From positions 12,167,100 to 12,231,099 of the forward strand of contig NC_079496.1 in the NCBI RefSeq assembly GCF_030052815.1: a DNA stretch of 64,000 bases, written 5' to 3'. Source of the DNA: Hevea brasiliensis. Its lineage: Eukaryota; Streptophyta; Magnoliopsida; Malpighiales; Euphorbiaceae. Shown here one piece after another: positions 34,601-48,200 of the stretch. The first letter of the stretch is position 1. Each line of letters opens with the position of its first letter. Below the pieces are notes generated by a model. It was not told where the DNA came from and did not search any database. It saw nothing but the letters and a program-made list of their open reading frames with translations. Position numbers and translations under genes: made by a program.

Positions 34601-36037
34601 CTTGTTTTCTGTACTCACCTTGTTTTTGTTTTCCTGAATCAGGTTGGGCTTCATGCAGATTATTCTTATGCTAGGAGCTTGGCTTGCTTTTCTGCAATGC
34701 TTGGACCTGTAGCATGGAAAGTTGCCTCTCAGAGGATTGAGCAAGCACTACCCCCAGGGTGTAAGTTTGGTCGTGGGTGGGTTGGAGAGTATGAGCCACT
34801 GCCAACACCAGTTCTAATGTTTGAAACACGTACACAGAAAGAATGTACTTTGTTTACAAAGTTACAAGGTGCTGCTGATGCAATAAAAAGTGACTCAACT
34901 TCAAGGACCCCAATTCCTGCCAAGGAAAATCATGCTAGAGCACCGACTTCAGAAGGAAAACAGTCTTTGTTTCGTCCAACTTGTGGACCTATCTCAGAAG
35001 GAAGACTGTCCATGTTTTCTTCCACTGGATCAAAACCCAGTACCCCTTTCCTTGTTAATCCTGCTTATCAGCAGCAAAACCTTCCGCCTAGGAATTTTGC
35101 TGAGGCTCAAAATAAGGCTTCAAAACAAGTTGAACTCAACTTGCCCCCATCAAGCTATCCACATGATGCTGATGTTGCAGAAAAGCATCTCCCTAATAAT
35201 TCAGAAACAGCAACTCCCAAGTCAAGGGAGATGCCAAGGACAGTGGGTCTTGTACAGCCAGTGCCTTCTAAGCAGCCAGATAATAGTGGAGTTGGTTCTG
35301 GTGGGTTACCTAATGGAAAAGTCGCTAGTTCGTTGAATAGTAGATCTTCTGATGGTGTTTCCAATCAAGTGGCCCGAACACCAACATTCTTTGCTCAGGG
35401 ACATGAACATGTTCTTAATGATCCAGTTGAAGCGATGAGAATATCAGCTGGAAGGGCTCAAAAACAGCAGAAACCTTCAAATCAATCCTCAGTTGATAAT
35501 ACAGCACCTGATATACCATCACTTCCGCCTGTAAGAAACAATTCTAGCAATGCTGCTGCTGTTGCAGCCCGCGCATGGATGTCCATAGGTTCTGGGGGTT
35601 TTAAAGTACCGACTGAAAATTCCACCACACCCAAAAATCAGATCTCTGCAGATTCATTATACAACCCAACTCGGCAAATGCATCCCCAACTTCCTCGAGT
35701 TCAGGGGCAGTTTCCTCTTCCTGCAGCGATGCAATTTCAGGCTGAGAAGAATAATGTTCCATTTCAGGCATTTATGCAGCCACCTGTTCATGTAGGAAAC
35801 GATGGACAGTTTCAAAACAGACCTATGGTCTTCCCTCAATTTGTAGCGGCTGACTTGTATAGGCTTCAGATGCAATCCTCATGGCGAGGGCTAAGTCCAC
35901 ATTCTCAGCCGAATCAAAAACAAGAGACACTTCCTCCTGACTTGAATATTGGTTTCCAGTCTCCAGGATCTCCAGTGAAGCCGTCTTCAGGGGTCATGGT
36001 CGACTCACAGCAGCCGGACTTGGCCTTGCAACTCTGA
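29774..36037 (+). CDS. Bromodomain protein, BRD7/BRD9-like (SWI/SNF-type), copy A
   Basis: Nuclear acetyl-lysine reader. Arabidopsis relatives BRD1, BRD2 and BRD13 are SWI/SNF chromatin-remodeller subunits (family knowledge). Nine exons: 29774-30256, 30774-30819, 30956-31034, 31142-31187, 31292-31390, 33131-33199, 33283-33616, 34418-34563, 34643-36037, giving 898 residues with consistent phases. The N-terminus has an AT-hook-like KRKKKGRPSK and an acidic poly-Glu run near residues 60-75. The bromodomain spans about residues 187-285, with LPDYFDVIENPMDF and the acetyl-lysine-binding Asn in AMKYNSPETIY. A long Ser/Pro/Asn/Gln-rich, low-complexity tail follows, ending DLALQL, which fits the LxLxL EAR repression consensus. 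Intron 5 is 1740 bp with a (TC)n run; intron 7 carries a LINE fragment absent from copy B. Two upstream ORFs precede the start. Confidence 0.93.
31588..31619 (+). repeat. (TC)n microsatellite in intron 5 of copy A
   Basis: About 16 TC units. Copy B lacks this run at the corresponding place (near 43900), where the introns diverge. Confidence 0.95.
33980..34268 (-). mobile_element. 5'-truncated RTE-type LINE fragment in intron 7 of copy A
   Basis: On the minus strand it encodes the C-terminal end of a LINE reverse-transcriptase polyprotein: LREERLRWFSHVKRR, then RPKLTWRRVVQHDLE, then a short tail with TTGAGTTGAGTTG-type repeats. This end structure is shared with RTE LINEs and the Au SINEs they mobilise. 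It is flanked by a 12-bp target duplication, GTTTCAGACAAT (33968-33979) and GTTTCAAACAAT (34269-34280), one mismatch. The matching intron of copy B runs straight through without it. Confidence 0.85.
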
Positions 36038-36770
36038 GCATGGATGGGCTTTTTAGAGGATCTGAAGATTGACAAAGATTGCTGATGCTGAGGTAATACT
36101 GGCTATGGACTCAAGAACTCGAAATTTTTTATTCCATCATTACTCAGCTGCATAAAGTGACAGCATGCTGCTTGTTTCTTGGTGTGATAGAGAGGTCTGG
36201 CGTACCTAATATGGTGTGGGTATTTTAACACCAGTCTTGGATGCAGAAGCTGGAAATCCTGGATTTAGTCCTTGGCTGGGTTCTTTCTGTCTGTACAGAG
36301 AGGGGATTTTTGCAATTACAATAGATGAAATGACAATTGGAGATTCGTGGGAAGATAAATTTTTAATAGTGCTGCATATGTTTGGTCTTTCTCCCATCGA
36401 AGATTACTGACTTAGAGCAGTCCTTAGTTTCTGTGAGAGAGTTGAAAAAGAAAAGCAGTTAAAGAAGTACAAGGATTCTTGATGTTTAGGACTATATCAT
36501 CTATGGATTACGTATCAAATGGGTCATACATAAGTTTCAGTTGCAGCTATTCCATTGTACATTGGATTCTGGCGGATGAGAATTAGTTGCTTAGATTCTA
36601 GTCGTCTTTGATTCCTTCAATATGAATGCATTCACAATTTCCCATCTTTTTATAGCACCTAATAATTCACTCTCATCTCATAAGGAATAATGTTTTTTTT
36701 TTGTTGGTTTCTCTATCTTCCTTTACTATTTCTGTCATTATTTTCTGTCATTATGATCAATAATGAATTT

Positions 36771-39700
36771 GACATTTATTTAGTAATTATTAATATATAA
36801 CGAAATTTTTACGTTGATTGTTAATTATCATAATTCTCTTTTTTTATACGGGTTTGAAATCGACTAAACGTAAATTAATATATTAATAAATAATATTAAT
36901 TTTAAAATTTTTTTTGTGAATTATTAATTCATTTGATACAGTATTAAAAATATTACAGAATTGTTAACTATATTTTCATTATTTTTCTCGGGTCTTTCTT
37001 TTCCGTGCATAATTTTTTCTGCTTAAATTTGTTAGTCACAAATTTTGCGAAGCATAGATTACTTGTAGCGTAACTTAATTTAATTATGAACGTAAAATTT
37101 TGTTAGAATCATTGCCTTTGAAGATTAGTCCTAGATTTATAGATGATGAGACTTGAGAAATGTGGACTAATAATATTAGTGAAGAATGAGATGTAAGAAG
37201 ACGTTAACAAAAAGCTGCGTTGTTCCTTCCTTTGAGTAGTAAAATTCAACCTTAATCACTTGCGGTCATCTTTTTGTGACTTTTTTTTTTATGATAAAAG
37301 TTTTTATTTTGTTTATGTATTTATTGAAAAAAATTTATTTTGTTATTTTTAACTATTTATCTAAATTAACTTAAAAATTTTAATTTAAGATCAAATTAGC
37401 TCAACAATTAAAATTTATAAATTAAATTTCTTAATTTAAATAAAAAAATCAAAAAGTTTAATTTTTTAATTTTGTGATTAAATTTTTTAATATTTTGATT
37501 TAAGTAAAAAAAATTAAGATAATCAATTTCTTGATTTCCTTAATTTTAAATTAGATTTAAATTGAAATTTTTAGATTAAATTAAATAAAAATTAAAAAAT
37601 TAACTAAATTGAACTTCCTTAAAAATATAATGATGTAATTAAACTTTATTTCTTCTATAAAAATGTTTTATGTTCAGATTCTATTAGACACAACAAATAA
37701 GAACAAAAATACACTTAATTTCCAATATCAATTTAATATTATAATGTGTTAAGATAATTACAAAATATTTTAATTATTAAAATTAATTTTTTAAAATTAA
37801 TTTTTTATTTATAATTTTTTAAAATTAATTTTTTATTTATAATTTTTTAAAATTAATTTTTTATTTATAATTTTTTAAAATTAATTTTTTATTTATAATT
37901 TTTTAAATAAAATTTTAGCTGTCACTGGGTTATTAACAATGTTAAATATAAAATTAATTTTAAAAATATTAAATACATTTATTGTTTATAAGTTTTGAAA
38001 TAATCAATATTATATACTCAAAATATGTTATAATAAAGCATAGTTCAATTAAAAAAAATAAAAGTGCTAATATTATAAACATTTATTGACCATATAATAA
38101 AAATAGAAAATTCAAGTATTTCACATTATTTTAATATTTTAACGTATTGAAACAATTTTAAGATATCATATCTCGATAATAAAATTTATTTTTTAAAATT
38201 AATTTTTTTATGATTCTTCTTTTTAATTATTAAAATTTTAATGTACATATAGTATTTATTTATACTTAAAATTAATTCATTAAATAAATAACACCACTAA
38301 AATTAATTCATTAAATAAATAACACCACTAAATAAAAATTTTATCTCCAATCTAATGTGAAATATAAAATTAATTTTAAAAAATCAGTTACATTTATTGT
38401 TCATATATTTTAAAGTAATCACTGTCATATATATATAAAAAAAATACAATAGAGTATAGTAAAATTAAAAAAAAATAAGGATGCTATTATTATAAAAATT
38501 TATTAAATATATGATGAAAAATAAAAAAATAAAATATTTCACATTATATATATCATAATAAAATAATAAAAATTATTTTATGTATATAAAGTTAAATGAG
38601 TAATGGCTTTCACTAGCCCGGAGCATTCGGTTGGTTTCTTTTTCGACCAAACCAAGCTGAACTTCAAAAACTAAAAAATCGAATCACGTAAGAAGGTAAA
38701 CTAAACTAAACTGATTATTTAAAAATAATCAAACCGAACCAAACTAAAAAGAATAGTTCAGTTTAGTTTCATTGTATTAAATTAAAAATATTTTATATTA
38801 ATTTTTATTCTCTTGGTTGGGTTTGAATAGATCATTGGACTAGATAAGAGCCTTGAGACTTATGTATTTTGGGCTGAAAAATTATTTGGGTCATTTTACT
38901 ATTCGGTTTAATCGGTTTTAATCAATAAAAAACCTAATCGAATCAAAAGCCAATATACTAAAGTTTCAAATTAAACCACACCAATAGAACTAAAAAACAA
39001 ACTGATTGAACAAAAATAGTTCAATTCGATTCAATTTTCAATTCATACGAAAAACTACTCAAGCCTAACTAGCCCCCTTTCTTTGCCCCTGTTTTAAGAA
39101 ATAAGAATGATAGATATATATACACTGAGTACTTTTAGACTGTTTATAAAATTATTTAAAATTTCACTCTTATTTATTTTCTTTGTTAAATTTATAAATT
39201 TAATTTATGTTTAATTAATTCATTAAACTCATAAAATCAAATCTTATTTTTAGTTCACTTATTAATTTCGTAAAGCTAAAATTCAATTCATTAAAATTAA
39301 TTAGTCAATTTATTAAAAAATGTATTTTTTTAAACTTATTATTTAAAACTCATTAATTATATTATTAATTAAATTATAAAAAAGATAATGTGTATATATA
39401 TATATATTATATTTTTATTTTATAATTAAAAAATTTATAAAAAAAAAACTACATGTGATTATGCACTTTTTCAAATACGATCCTGTCATTTGATTTGTGT
39501 GGGGAAAAAAAAAAAAAAAAAAACCTTAGGATTTCACGCCGCTAACCCTTTTCCCTCTAACACTGTCTACTAATGTATATGTGTCATAAAATATTCAATT
39601 AAAAATAAATTTTAGTTATACATATAGGACACACTTAAATATAATTAAAAAGGTAAAATTAAAAATAATTTTGATGGACATTATTTTTTTTCTTACAATA

Positions 39701-41683
39701 ATAATAATAATAATAAATCTAAAATATTAAAAGTACTTCAAAATATTAAAAATAATATTTATATACTTTTCTATAATATTTATTAAATGTACAAATTTGA
39801 ATTATAAGTAATAAATAATCAATTTTTCTTTGTACATAAATTATGATGTAATTTATAATATATTTAATTTATTTTTAATAATTAAAAAAATATTTTAAAA
39901 CAATGTATATAAATATTTCTTTTAATACTAAACTTATTAATAGTGTTAGATTTTTTTTTATTTAGATAAATAAATTAATTTAATTTATTATTTTTTACTA
40001 TTATTACTATGATCTTCCTCTATAAGTAGACTCTGCAATTAAATTTTTTATTATCAAATTATATATATATTTTTAAAATGTATTGCAATAAGTGAATAAA
40101 AAAATACTATATTATTAATATTAGATTATTTTAAACTAAACTATATGTACATAATTAAAATATAATACAGTGCATGATTAAAATTTTATTTTTAAATGAA
40201 TTGATTAAATAATTTTAATAATTATGATAGATAATGGTTTTCGTCATAAAATATAAGCACAATATTTTATATTATTATAAAATTAAATTGAATATTTTTA
40301 ATATAAATATATTTTATTTTTTAATCATATTAACATTAGAAATATGAAAAAAAATAATACCCATAGCATCGCGTGATTCGTTATATCACTTTTAATTTTT
40401 TTTTATAAAACAAAAGACTCATCGATCAATGTAACGATTATGGAGAAAATACATTAAAATTTTATTGAGTAAATTGTACCAATTGTCCGTTAATGAAACT
40501 GATTATTTAATTTCAGATACTTTATTTTAATTTATTAAAATAAAATCTTTCAAAAAAAATTCTTTTAAACTGTTATAATAAATTTTTAGGTTATTTTTTT
40601 TAATTAATATTTAATTAATTTAAATTTATAAATTATTATTTTTTATTTATTATTTTTTATATAAAAATTAAAATATTGATAAAATGTCATGCATTAATAA
40701 AATATTATTTTAAGATTTAAAATGTATTATTATTATAGTTTTTGATGTTCCAAATTAAATTTTTATTAATAATAAATAACATATATAGAATTAATAATTT
40801 TAGTTAAAATAAAATAGTTTTATTGATAATAATTATTAATTAATTTGACTATAAAATAAGAAAAAGAAAAAAAATAAAAAAGGATAAAAGATACTATTAT
40901 CCCTTTTAATTTGAAAATATGTTATTACATGTAAATTTTATTTTTTAATAAAATTAAGATTGAGTTGGTTCCCTACTTTCAATTTTAATTACGAATAAAA
41001 TTTCGATTTGCTTCGTTCAATTTAATAATTAATTTTTTTTAATTTTTTAATAATGATTAAAATTAAACAAGTCTATTGATTTTAATTCAAATAAGTATTT
41101 AGTTTAACTGTTTAATTTAACTAATAATTATAGCATTAAAACAATTGAAACAACTTGTTTAATGAATTTAGGTTGATTAATATTCAACCAGCTTAATTTT
41201 ATTTTTTAGCTTTTACTCATCAATGGTTAGTTGATTTGAATTTATATTTTATTTAAATTATATTATGATTTTAAAATTTATTAATTTTTATATTAATATA
41301 TTATTTATAATTAAAAAATAATAAATAAATATAAAATTTATAATTACAAAAATATTATAAGTAATAATTACAAAAATATTATTAAAAATGCATTATATTA
41401 AATAATTATTTTTAAAAATATATATATATTTTTTAATTTTTATATATAATGTATAATAAAGTCATAATTACAAGTCTATTTTTAATAATAAAATAAATTA
41501 CATATACATTTATTAATTTCTTACATATTAATAATAATGGTTAGTTATTATTTTATTAACCGCTTAAAATATAGCACATTCAATGAACCATTAGCAATAT
41601 CCAACTCCAATATAGATCCTACAGCCGACTCTTTTAATAATGATTTCAGTAAATTAAGATGAACGAATAGTTGATTGATTTCG
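36771..41683. other. AT-rich spacer between the duplicated bromodomain units
   Basis: About 4.9 kb of AT-rich, low-complexity sequence with no gene I can support. It includes a four-copy 28-bp tandem array, a two-copy 31-bp repeat ending AACACCACT near 38262-38330, an A-run near 39510, and an (AATTTC)n stretch at 41680-41712 next to the start of unit B. A patch at 38620-39080 has CGGTT/AACCGA-type words on both strands and may be a worn non-autonomous transposon, but no target duplication is clear. Confidence 0.6.
37793..37904. repeat. 28-bp tandem repeat, four exact copies
   Basis: Unit starts AAAATTAATTTTTTATTTAT and is repeated at 37793, 37821, 37849 and 37877 with no spacer and no visible divergence, so it is a recent minisatellite expansion. 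Confidence 0.95.
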
Positions 41684-42231
41684 ATTTCAATTTCAATTTC
41701 AATTTCAATTTCACCCGGCCCAACTCAGACTTTTCCCATGTTTAATGCAAACTCGAGTTCGGGCAGCGCCAGACGCCGTCTTTCACACGCCGGTGATACA
41801 CAGCAAAAATCGACCATTTAATTACCCAATCAACCACCGAACCTCAGCCTCGCACGCCTAAAAAACTAGCTTCGGAGTCAGGTTCGGAAATCAAAATCAA
41901 CCGTCCCTCGAAAAAAGCCAAGCCACCAAAGGAAATAATGAGCTAGACAGAGAGAGAGTAAAAAAAGAGACTCCGTTTCTAGAGGGAGAAAGAGACGCAG
42001 AAACAGCGAGGTTTTTAGAGAGAGACATTAGAGATGGGACAGATCGTGAAGAGGAAGAAGAAAGGAAGACCATCCAAGGCAGATCTAGCTCGGCGGTCGT
42101 CGGGGCAGAACCCAGAGCCTACTGAACCTCATCGGCGGCGAAGTCTACGGCGCCGGAATGTGAGGTATAACAATTTTGTCGACTACGATGATTATCTGGA
42201 CGAGTTCGAGGAGTATGAGGAGATTGAAGAA

Positions 42232-42263
<32 letters not shown>

Positions 42264-45200
42264 AGAAGAGAGGAGGAAAGAGAAGAAGCTCAAGCTAGTA
42301 CTCAAGCTCAACAACCAGGAACAGAGCCGCAACAAAGCGGCGCGTGCAAATCACGCATGCGGAGATCACGCGCGCGGTGATGCTGCGGCGTCTTCATCGG
42401 AGGAGGAGGAAGACGAGAGCGAAAAGAAGCCATTAAAGGAGAGGAAAATCAACGTTGGAAATGATAGTGAAGCAGAGGACGATAGTGAAAATGATCATGG
42501 AAATGAAGATGATAACGATCAGGAGGTATTAAAAAATGGATCATCAAACGTTTAAATTGTACGGATCTGATAAAGTAGAGGGATTCGAAGATGAGGGAAA
42601 ATGTGAAGCGTGGGAAAGAGAGAGAGGTTTAGAGTAGGGAAGGGCAGTGTCCAGGTCAGCGGAAATCACTGAGGAATTTCTAATTGGTCCAGACTTCAAT
42701 ATCACTTCACTCCTCTCTTCCTTTCTCTCTCTAAATCTATATATCTGTTTGGTTTTCTCTTTCTATGTGTGTGTGTCTCTGTGTCGGGAGATTTTAAGAT
42801 AATAACGGTTGGGTCAACCGTCAAAACTACCTTCTCTCCAACAGAATCTGATCACACTCTCCCCACCTTTCTCTCACTACCTACCTCTCTCTTTCTCTTT
42901 CTATACCTATTATCTTTTACTCTCTCTTTTACGTTTGTTGTCTGCTTTATTTATATGTCTATGTCTATGTCTCTGTCTCTGTCAGCGTCATGTTTCTCCC
43001 CCATCCTACATTTGCTTGCTTCATGAATATGTTTATTCGTGTTTAAGGTTTGAACCTTTTTGATTTTGACAGGAAAGGGAAAGAAAAGCTGATGCCAAAG
43101 GGCAGGAATCTGTACCAGGTTTGTGTTGATTGATGGATTTTGATTAGCTTTGTTTTGATTGCTCTGGATTTTGATTTATGGATTGCTTAATTTACCTCTA
43201 TGGCATGGGAATTTGAATTGGGTATGCTGAATTTTGTGTTTTCTTTTGATCAGGAACACCGACTGGTCATCCAAATGGGTTGCCTATACCAGATAAGAGG
43301 TCGCTCGAGTTGATTCTAGACAAGCTTCAAAAGTGGGTTACGCGTTATCTCCCTCTGTGTCATGCGTTAAATTATTAATGTAGTTAGTCTGGGGGACCTT
43401 TTTGATGTTAATTGTTGTTTCGGCTCTAAATTGTGGTAGGAAGGACACATATGGCGTTTATGCAGAACCGGTGGATCTTGAAGAGGTGAGTGAAACGGAT
43501 AATGAAGTGGTTAATTCTTAGCATGTTTTTGGAGGGCACTGTTTTTGTGGGATCTTGAAGCTCTAATTCTTCTTCTTCTTCTTCTTCCCCCCTTCTGTTT
43601 TTTTAGCTTCCTGATTATCTTGATGTAATTGAGCATCCAATGGACTTTGCCACAGTGAGGAAGAAACTGGCGAATGGGTCATATTGGACCTTTGAACAAT
43701 TTGAGGTGAGAAACCACCATCACACCTTTACTTTTGCTATACTTGTTAGTTTGTCGCCTGGTATATGGGCCATCTCACCCTAAGCACTTAGCGGAATGTT
43801 GCTGAAGTCCAGTACCGGCTGTCATTTGTTTATGCAATTGAGCCTCTGTTGTATTGGAGTCCATTCTCCTTGCAGCTGCCCACAATTTTAGCATTCCTTC
43901 TTTTGATTCAAGTGTCAGCGTTTTGAGAGTCCTTTTTTTTCCTTCATTTGTCGGTAGCTAGGCAAGGTCAACTGGAAGTTGTCTTTGATTTATGGAGGAA
44001 ATTATGGAGATTGGACGTAAATGATATTGGATTGCAGTTTGGGATATGATTCATGTTGCAATTTTATGATGGAACGCCTTGTCTTCTCTCCTGTGAACGA
44101 TTCTCTTTACTCCAGGTTAAAACCAGGATTTCCTGACACTTTCAGATAGCACTAATCAGATGCTGGGCTTTCACCTTTACTATATACTCCCTACTTTTCT
44201 TAATCTAACGTTCAAACAGCATTTAGTTGTGCAAACTTATGCTTCATAATTATGGTTGAGGACATAAACAAGTTTAACTCAGTAGGTGGTTTAGAAATGA
44301 GAATTCTAAGAATTCTCATGAGAAGATTTAAGAATTTGCTGGAATTGAACTAGAGTTAATTGGGTAAGCACGACTAGAATGTAAATTGAGATGGAATATG
44401 GTTGTTAATACTTCATTGGATTCCAAGTCAAAAAGGCATTAGTGGATATGTAGAGAGCGTGATTCTAATGCTGGTTTGGCTGTTTTGGTCTTATACAATG
44501 GGTGGTTGTTATGGAATTCACAAGCTACTGATTAGTGGATATCTTTCTGGGACAACTTTTAATAAGCAAAAAACTTTCTTTATGCCTAACTTTTGCATTT
44601 GACTTCTTTATATTTTTGTTTGGCCTGAGAACATTAATCTCTATGACATGACTGTTATTTTGGTGGAGAAATCCACATAAATTGGCAGACGACATTTTCA
44701 GTCAGATTCTTTCATACTGATGATGATTGAAGTATAGTATTTTTATTCATCTGTATTTCTGTATTTTTGTTGTCACTATATTCCTTGTTGACCTGGAGGA
44801 TAAGACCACAATTTCACTAATCTTCACTGTTGCCAAACGCAGCACATTCTCTTGTTGCTTATTTGCTGTTATCAAGATGCTCACATTCGTTAATGTTGAC
44901 ACTGCAGCGATAGTTTTCTTTGTTAAATTTCTCAAATTAAAGTTCTTGCAACATTTTTTCACTAGCCAATTTACTTTATCTGATGATGTTTTGTAATGCT
45001 GATTTTCTTTGATTGCAGAGTGATGTGTTTTTAATTTGCTCAAATGCAATGCAATACAATTCACCAGAGACCATATATCATAAGCAGGTGTACTGCTTTT
45101 GGTCTTATTATTTCTTCTTAACTCTGTAGTTTATCTTCCACCTTACTGGCTAATCTTATTATCTGATTATTTTGGAAAGGCACGATCCATTCAAGAGCTG

Positions 45201-48200
45201 GCAAGGAAGAAGTTCCAGAAGGTAAGGATCGACTTAGAATGCTCTGAGAAGGTGCTTAAGTCAGAACAGAAAGCAAAAGCCAACCTCTCGGCAAAAAAGC
45301 AAATGAAGAAACCTTTGAACCGGACTGTGCAGGAACCTGTAGGCTCTGATTTTTCCTCAGGTGCCACTCTTGCCACTACTGGTGATCTCCAGAATGGTTT
45401 AATTCCTGCCCAAGCTAGTGGCTGTGACAGACCTAGTAATATTGATGTGCCTATAGAGGGTACCTCTTCCCTGGTTGATAATACTCTGGAGAAAGCAGAA
45501 GAACTATCATCAGGTATCTTAGTGATTTTTCTATATATGTATATCGTGAAGAGCGCTTCTAGGATTTTATTGCTGGTTTTTACTAAGCCTAGAATCAGGT
45601 TTCAAAAGTTTCTATCCATTCTATTCAAGTGTAAATGTAAAATAAAATGTTAGTGTGCTGTATTTTGCTGCAATGGTAAAGTTTTGTGGTATTAATCACG
45701 AGAATCCAAGTTGGAATTGTGAAAGCAGCAATTTCATGTAAAATTAATATTTAAATTCTCACTTCCTTAATCCCACTTTGGTGGGGAATCGTGATTAATA
45801 GTAGCTTTTCAGTGTAAAGTGCCTTTGTAAGCATATTGAATTATCTCAAAATACTGCTATTTAAAAATCTAAATTGCTGATGATGCAATATTTGGTCTTT
45901 CTGTCATTATCGTTCCCAAGAATAGTGAAAGTACTGTATATTTACTGTGGTTGTGGTATTGCTTTTAATTGTTTGACTGATGTACTCTTTTAGGGAAGGG
46001 TATCCTATCCAAATTTGGGAGGAAGTCATCCATGCTTGATGAAAACCGCCGTGCTACTTATAACATATCAAATCAACCTGTGGCCAGATCAGAATCTATT
46101 TTTACAACATTTGAGGGTGAAATCAAACAGCTGGTTGCTGTGAGTCACAAAGGAACTTTTCACTCCTCTTGAATGCTTTGTTCTTTACTCACCGTTTAAT
46201 TTTCCTGAATCAGGTTGGGCTTCATGCAGATTATTCCTACGCTAGGAGCTTGGCTTTTTTCTCTGCGATGCTTGGACCTGTAGCATGGGAAGTTGCCTCT
46301 CGGAGGATTGAGCAAGCACTACCCCCAGGGTGTAAGTTCGGTCGTGGGTGGGTTGGAGAATATGAGCCACTGCCAACACCAGTATTAATGCTTGAAACAC
46401 GTGCACAGAAACAATCTACTTTGTTTACAAAGTTACAAGGTGCTGCTGATGCAGTAAAGAGTGATTCAACTTCAAGGCCCCCAATTCCTTCTAAGGAAAA
46501 TCATGCTAGAGCACCGACACCAGAAGGAAAACAATGTTTGCTTCGTCCAACTTGTGGGCCTGTTTCAGAAGGAAGGCCAACCATGTTTTCTGCTGCTGAA
46601 TCGAAACCTAGTGCCCCTTTCACTGTTAATCCCGCTTATCAGCAGCAAAACCTTCCACACAGGACTTTTTCTGAGGCTCAGAATAAGGCTTCAAAACCAG
46701 TTGAACTCAACTTGCCCCCATCAAACTATCAAGGTGATGCTGATGTTGCAGAAAAGCATCTTCCTGATAATTCAGAAATGGCAAGTCCAAAGCCAAGGGA
46801 GATGCCAAGGACAGTGGGTCTTGTGCAGTCAGTGCGTTCTAAGCCGCCAGATAATAATGGATTTGGTTCTGGTGGGCTAACTAATGGAAAAGTTGTTAGT
46901 TCCTTGAATAATAGATCTTCTGATGCTGTTCCCAATCAAATGGCCAGAGCACCAACATTCTTTGCACCAGGACAGGAACATGCTTTTAATGATCCAGTTG
47001 AAGCGATGAGAATATCAGCTGAAAGGGCTCAAAAACCGCAGAAACCTTCAAGTCAATCCTCAGTTGATAATATATCACCTGTTATACCATCACTTCCACC
47101 TATAAGAAACGATTCTAGCAATGCTGCTGCTGTTGCAGCCCGTGCATGGATGTCCATAGGTTCTGGGGGTCTTAAAGTGCCGATTGAAAATTCCACCGCT
47201 CCCAAAAATCAGATCTCTGCGGAGTCACTATACAACCCAACTCGGCAAATGCATCCCCAACTTCCTCGAGTTCAGGGGCAGTTTCCTCTTCCTGCAGCGA
47301 TGCAATTTCAGGCTGAGAAGAATAACGTTCCATTTCAGGCATTTATGCAGCCACCTGTTCATGTAGGAACTGGACAGTTTCAAAACAGACCTATGGTCTT
47401 CCCCCAATTTGTAGCAGCTGACTTGTCTAGGCTTCAGATGCAATCCCCATGGCGAGGGTTAAGTCCACATTCTCATCCGAAGCAAAAACAAGAGACACTT
47501 CCTCCTGACTTGAATATTGGTTTCCAGTCTCCAGGATCTCCAGTGAAACAGTCTTCAGGTGTCATGGTTGACTCGCAGCAGCCGGACTTGGCATTGCAAC
47601 TCTGAGCATGGATGGGCTTTTTAGAGGATTTGGTGAATCCCAAAGATTGCTTATGCTGAGGTGATATTGGTTACGTACTCGAGAACTTAAAATTTTTCTA
47701 CCTGTCACACAGCTGTATAAAATGTCAGAACGCTGCTAGTTTCTTGATGTGATAGAGAGGTCTGGCCTACCTGATATGGTGTGAGGATTTTAACACGGGT
47801 CTTGAATTCGGAAGATGGAAATCCTGGATTTAGTGATTGGCTGGGTTCTGTCTGTCTGTACAAAGAAGGGATTTTTGCAGTTGCAATAAGGTGAAATGAC
47901 AACTGGAGATTCGTGGGAAGATAAATTTTTAATAGAGCTGTAGATGTTTGGTCTTCTTCCATTGAAGATTACTTACTGGCCTAAAACAGTGATTAGTTTA
48001 TATAGCATGGAAAGAGTTGGAAGTACAAGGATTCTTGATCCCTAGGAATATCAGCTATGGATCATAAATCAAATGAATCATTCGTTAAGTTTCAGTTGCA
48101 GCTATTCCCTTGTACATTAGATTCTGGCGGATGAGAATTGAGAAGTAGTTGCTTAGATTCTAGTCATCCTTGATTCCTTCAATATGAATGCATTTATAAT

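Larger units (their letters stand above)
29411..36770 (+). repeat. Tandem duplication unit A (bromodomain gene and flanks)
   Basis: Similarity to 41684-48315 runs from CCCAACTCAGA...CCATGTT upstream of the gene through all exons, introns and the 3' flank to about CTTTA-TATTTCTGTC near 36725-36770. Unit A is longer mainly because of a (TC)n run and extra sequence in intron 5 and a LINE fragment in intron 7. Confidence 0.85.

Noticed and set aside
34890..35336. Out-of-frame plus-strand ORF and several minus-strand ORFs over the bromodomain last exons
   Set aside because: They are shadows of the long exon 9. The real frame is conserved in both copies, and the shadow frames have no family resemblance.
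37793..37904. Regular 28-bp repeats resembling a CRISPR array
   Set aside because: The repeats are head to tail with no spacers in a plant AT-rich spacer; this is a minisatellite.
38620..39080. Possible MITE with CGGTT/AACCGA words at both ends
   Set aside because: Terminal inverted repeats are poor and no target-site duplication is found.
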